DNA from: Rugamonas sp. A1-17
GTDB lineage: Bacteria; Pseudomonadota; Gammaproteobacteria; Burkholderiales; Burkholderiaceae_D
Direction of reading: 5' to 3'
Length of the DNA: 64,000 bases
Assembly: GCA_025548565.1 (NCBI GenBank)
Contig: JAJLPB010000017.1
Coordinates: forward strand, 62,001-126,000
Within the stretch, counting starts at the first letter, position 1. Every line of letters begins with the position of its first letter. The notes below the pieces were generated by a model. It was not told the origin of the DNA. It searched no databases and was given only the letters and a program-made list of their open reading frames with translations. Both the position numbers and the translations under genes were made by a program. Shown here piece by piece: positions 61,899 to 64,000 of the stretch.

Positions 61899-62654
61899 AT
61901 GAAAACTTCTCTCGCCGCGGCGCTGTGCCTGTTGCCCTTGTTTTGTCAGGCCGAAGACGGGCCGCCGATCACGCCTTACCGGCCGTCCGTGTCCAGTCCG
62001 GCGCAATTGCCGGCCGCCGGCCAGCTGGAACTTGAACTGGGCGGCCTGAGCAGCAAGTCCGACGACGGCCGGCGCAACAGCCTGCCTTACGCGCTCAAGC
62101 TGGGCTTCAACGAGCAGTGGGGCGTGGTGCTGGTGGGCGAGGGTTTTGTGTCGGCGCCGGACGGCGATGGGGGCCGCGCGCGCGGCATCGGCGACACGCA
62201 GTTCGTGCTCAAGCGCGCCTTCATCCTCAGCGAGGCCAGCGCGTTGGGGCTGGAACTGGGCGCCAAGGCCCCCACCGCGAAAGACAGCATCGGCAGCGGC
62301 CGCGCCGACTACAGCCTCAACGGCATCTACAGCCAGGACATGGGCAGCGTCCACATGGACGCCAACCTCAACGCCACCCGCCTGGGCGCCTACGAGGCCG
62401 GCACGGGCCGGGTGCAGACCGGGCTGTCGGCCTCGTTCTCCACGCCGGTCAATGAACGCTGGGGCGTGATCGGCGAGTGGTCCGGCACCCGCCGCAGCGG
62501 CGCGGCCAGCACGGCGCAGCTGCTGGTGGCGATGAGCTATAGTCCCAGCAAACGGCTGACGGTGGACTTCGGCGCGGCCCACGGCATGAACCGCGCGTCG
62601 CCGGACTGGGCCTTCTTCAGCGGCGTAGTGTTGCCGTTGGCGCAATTGTGGTGA
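61899..62654 (+). CDS. Outer-membrane beta-barrel-like protein
   Basis: 251 residues with a signal peptide (LAAALCLLPLFCQA). Beta strand pattern throughout (for example NSLPYALKLGFNEQWGVVLVGEG, FVLKRAFILSEASALGLELGAKAP) and an end FFSGVVLPLAQLW. It resembles the MetA/transporter-type proteins of unknown function. It is divergent from the efflux operon. Confidence 0.78.
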   Translation: MKTSLAAALCLLPLFCQAEDGPPITPYRPSVSSPAQLPAAGQLELELGGLSSKSDDGRRNSLPYALKLGFNEQWGVVLVGEGFVSAPDGDGGRARGIGDTQFVLKRAFILSEASALGLELGAKAPTAKDSIGSGRADYSLNGIYSQDMGSVHMDANLNATRLGAYEAGTGRVQTGLSASFSTPVNERWGVIGEWSGTRRSGAASTAQLLVAMSYSPSKRLTVDFGAAHGMNRASPDWAFFSGVVLPLAQLW

Positions 62655-62672
62655 GCGATTGCGGCGATTTAT

Positions 62673-62686
62673 GTACGCTAGCGTAC
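62673..62686. promoter_or_regulatory. Perfect 14-bp palindrome upstream of the 62767 gene
   Basis: GTACGCTAGCGTAC is fully self-complementary and lies 80 bp before the start codon. It could be a repressor site (TetR-type operators have similar form), but no regulator gene is adjacent. Confidence 0.45.
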
Positions 62687-62766
62687 GGAAAGTTACTCTA
62701 CGGTTTGCTAAGATGAGAATCGAGCAAGTTCGCTCAGCCCTACTATTACAAGAAAAGAAGGCCATC

Positions 62767-63240
62767 ATGAAAGCCAAGATCCTTGCCGCCAGCCTGCTGG
62801 CGTTGTCCTCCGCAGCCTACGCCAGCGACGTCGGCGTCTCCATCAGCATCGGCCAGCCCGGCTTTTACGGCCGCCTGGACATCGGCGACTACCCGCAGCC
62901 GCAGGTCATCTACCGCGAGCCGGTGATCGTCCAGCGCCCGGTGCGCTATGTGGAGACCGCGCCGGTCTACCTGCACGTGCCGCCGGGCCACGCCAAGCAT
63001 TGGGACAAGCACTGCGCCGAATATCGCGCCTGCGGCCAGCGTGTGTACTTCGTCGATGATGGCTGGTACCAGAATCAATACGTGCCGCGCTATCGCGAGC
63101 GTCATGGCGAAGGCCGCCGCGAAGATCGCCGCGACGACCGCCGAGATGACCGGCGTGACGACCGTCGCGACGACGACCACGGCAATGGCAACGGCCGGGG
63201 TCATGGCAATGGCCACGGCAACGGCCACGGCAAAGACTAA
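62767..63240 (+). CDS. Periplasmic protein with Arg/Asp and Gly/His/Asn repeats
   Basis: 157 residues with a signal peptide (ILAASLLALSSAAYA) after AAGAAGG. The mature part has VGVSISIGQPGFYGRLDIG and YLHVPPGHAKHWDKHCAEYRACG with two cysteines, as in common betaproteobacterial exported proteins. The C-terminus is a highly charged repeat (DDRRDDRR) followed by GHGNGHGNGHG. Possible metal or polyanion binding is inference from composition. Confidence 0.8.
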   Translation: MKAKILAASLLALSSAAYASDVGVSISIGQPGFYGRLDIGDYPQPQVIYREPVIVQRPVRYVETAPVYLHVPPGHAKHWDKHCAEYRACGQRVYFVDDGWYQNQYVPRYRERHGEGRREDRRDDRRDDRRDDRRDDDHGNGNGRGHGNGHGNGHGKD

Positions 63241-63276
63241 CCACGCGGCGCGGGCCGCCGCCAACAGGAGTCAGGT

Positions 63277-64000
63277 TTGCACAGCAAAATCGTGATTGTA
63301 GGCGGCGGGGCAGGCGGGCTGGAGCTCGCCTGCAAGCTTGGCCGCAAGTTGGGACCGCAGGCGGTGACGCTGGTCGACAGCCGCCAGTTCCACATCTGGA
63401 AACCATCGCTGCACGAGGTGGCGGCCGGCACGCTGGACGTGCATCAGGAAGGCTTGTCCTATCCGATGCTGGCCCACGACAACGGCTTCACCTTCGTCTA
63501 CGGACCGATGCTGGCGCTGGCCGAGGCCGAGCGCCAGCTGACGGTCGGCCCCATCTACAGCGGCGACAGCGGCAACAACGGCCAGCGCGAGCAAGTGCTG
63601 CCCGAGCGCCGCATCGGCTATGACGCGCTGGTGCTGGCGGTCGGCAGCGTCTCCAATTATTTCGGCGTGCCCGGCGCGGCCGAACACACCATCTCCCTGA
63701 ACGCCACCGAGGACGCCGAGCGCTTCCGCCTGACGCTGCTGAAGCTGCTCACGCAAGCCGAGCTGCAGAAAAGTACGCGGCCCGGGGCCGGCGTCGACAT
63801 CGTCATCATCGGCGGCGGCGCCACCGGCGTCGAGCTGGCGGCCGAGCTGCGCGAGGCCAGCGGCGTGTATGCCGCCTACGACTTCCATCACCTGAACGCC
63901 GAGCGCGACGTCCGCATCACCTTGCTGGAAGGCGCGCCGCGCATCCTGGCGCCGCTGCCGGAGCAGGTGGCCTCGGCCGCGCTGCGGCTGTTGGGCGAAC
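63277..64000 (+). CDS. Type II NADH dehydrogenase (3' truncated by window edge)
   Basis: 241 codons visible from TTG 63277, which is supported by AGGAG 6 bases upstream. IVIVGGGAGGLELACKLG is the FAD-binding start, HEVAAGTLD and YDALVLAVGSVSNYFGVPG are typical of NDH-2, and VIIGGGATGVELAAEL is the NADH-binding motif. It passes electrons from NADH to quinone without proton pumping. The C-terminal membrane anchor lies beyond the window. Confidence 0.93.
   Translation, partial: MHSKIVIVGGGAGGLELACKLGRKLGPQAVTLVDSRQFHIWKPSLHEVAAGTLDVHQEGLSYPMLAHDNGFTFVYGPMLALAEAERQLTVGPIYSGDSGNNGQREQVLPERRIGYDALVLAVGSVSNYFGVPGAAEHTISLNATEDAERFRLTLLKLLTQAELQKSTRPGAGVDIVIIGGGATGVELAAELREASGVYAAYDFHHLNAERDVRITLLEGAPRILAPLPEQVASAALRLLGE

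Noticed and set aside
63271-63891. 206-codon minus-strand frame opposite the NDH-2 gene
   Set aside because: The plus strand contains two clear dinucleotide-binding motifs of NDH-2; the antisense frame has none.

Overview
The window is GC-rich chromosomal DNA with dense, often overlapping genes. The closest protein matches I can recall (Fur, DadA/Lrp, WbpE/WbpD-type sugar enzymes, EmrAB-NodT) point to a betaproteobacterium, most likely Oxalobacteraceae (Massilia/Duganella-like). This is an inference from protein character only; there is no rRNA or tRNA in the window.

Left end (1-8322): a type VI secretion effector island. It holds the 3' part of a VgrG spike, a DcrB/DUF1795 (EagR-type) chaperone, and a 1401-residue prePAAR-PAAR-Rhs protein with a C-terminal HNH/WHH-type nuclease. 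An AT-richer tail follows with a presumptive immunity gene, a second small gene, a truncated SUKH (SMI1/KNR4) gene and an intact SUKH-like gene. Short 5' and 3' remnants of that intact gene are scattered through the tail, so it looks like an immunity-gene graveyard.

8371-17581: housekeeping and regulation. Lhr-type helicase, Gfo/Idh/MocA oxidoreductase, two LysR regulators, a quinone-oxidoreductase-like enzyme, and Fur with a Fur box in front of it.

17936-43282: surface polysaccharide and c-di-GMP region. The plus strand carries a porin-like protein, a PstS-like periplasmic protein and a Cache-GGDEF-EAL protein. Then come a Wza-like export lipoprotein, a Wzc-like protein whose kinase ATP-binding motifs are degenerate, and a lipoprotein made of two tandem beta-helix domains. 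Facing these is a 13-gene minus-strand operon (43282 to 28183): a WbpM-like 4,6-dehydratase, a WlbA/WbpB-WbpD-WbpE set for a UDP-2,3-diacetamido-glucuronate precursor, a flippase, a polymerase/ligase, glycosyltransferases, two tandem GNAT-like paralogues, a deacetylase-like protein, a second sugar aminotransferase, and a sugar transferase fused to an acyltransferase-3 domain.

43460-50367: a SufR-like regulator with an MFS transporter, then small and poorly known genes. These include a CatB-like acetyltransferase remnant, a macro-domain protein, a zinc-ribbon protein and small membrane proteins, in a lower-GC block that looks acquired.

50370-64000: CorA/ZntB-type transporter, cysteine-dioxygenase-like cupin, HDOD protein, dadA with a divergent Lrp regulator, a coiled-coil DUF1640-like protein, and a large unknown protein with a membrane hairpin. 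A pair of inverted REP-like hairpins follows, then a marR-emrB-nodT-emrA efflux operon, two envelope proteins and the 5' part of a type II NADH dehydrogenase cut by the window edge.
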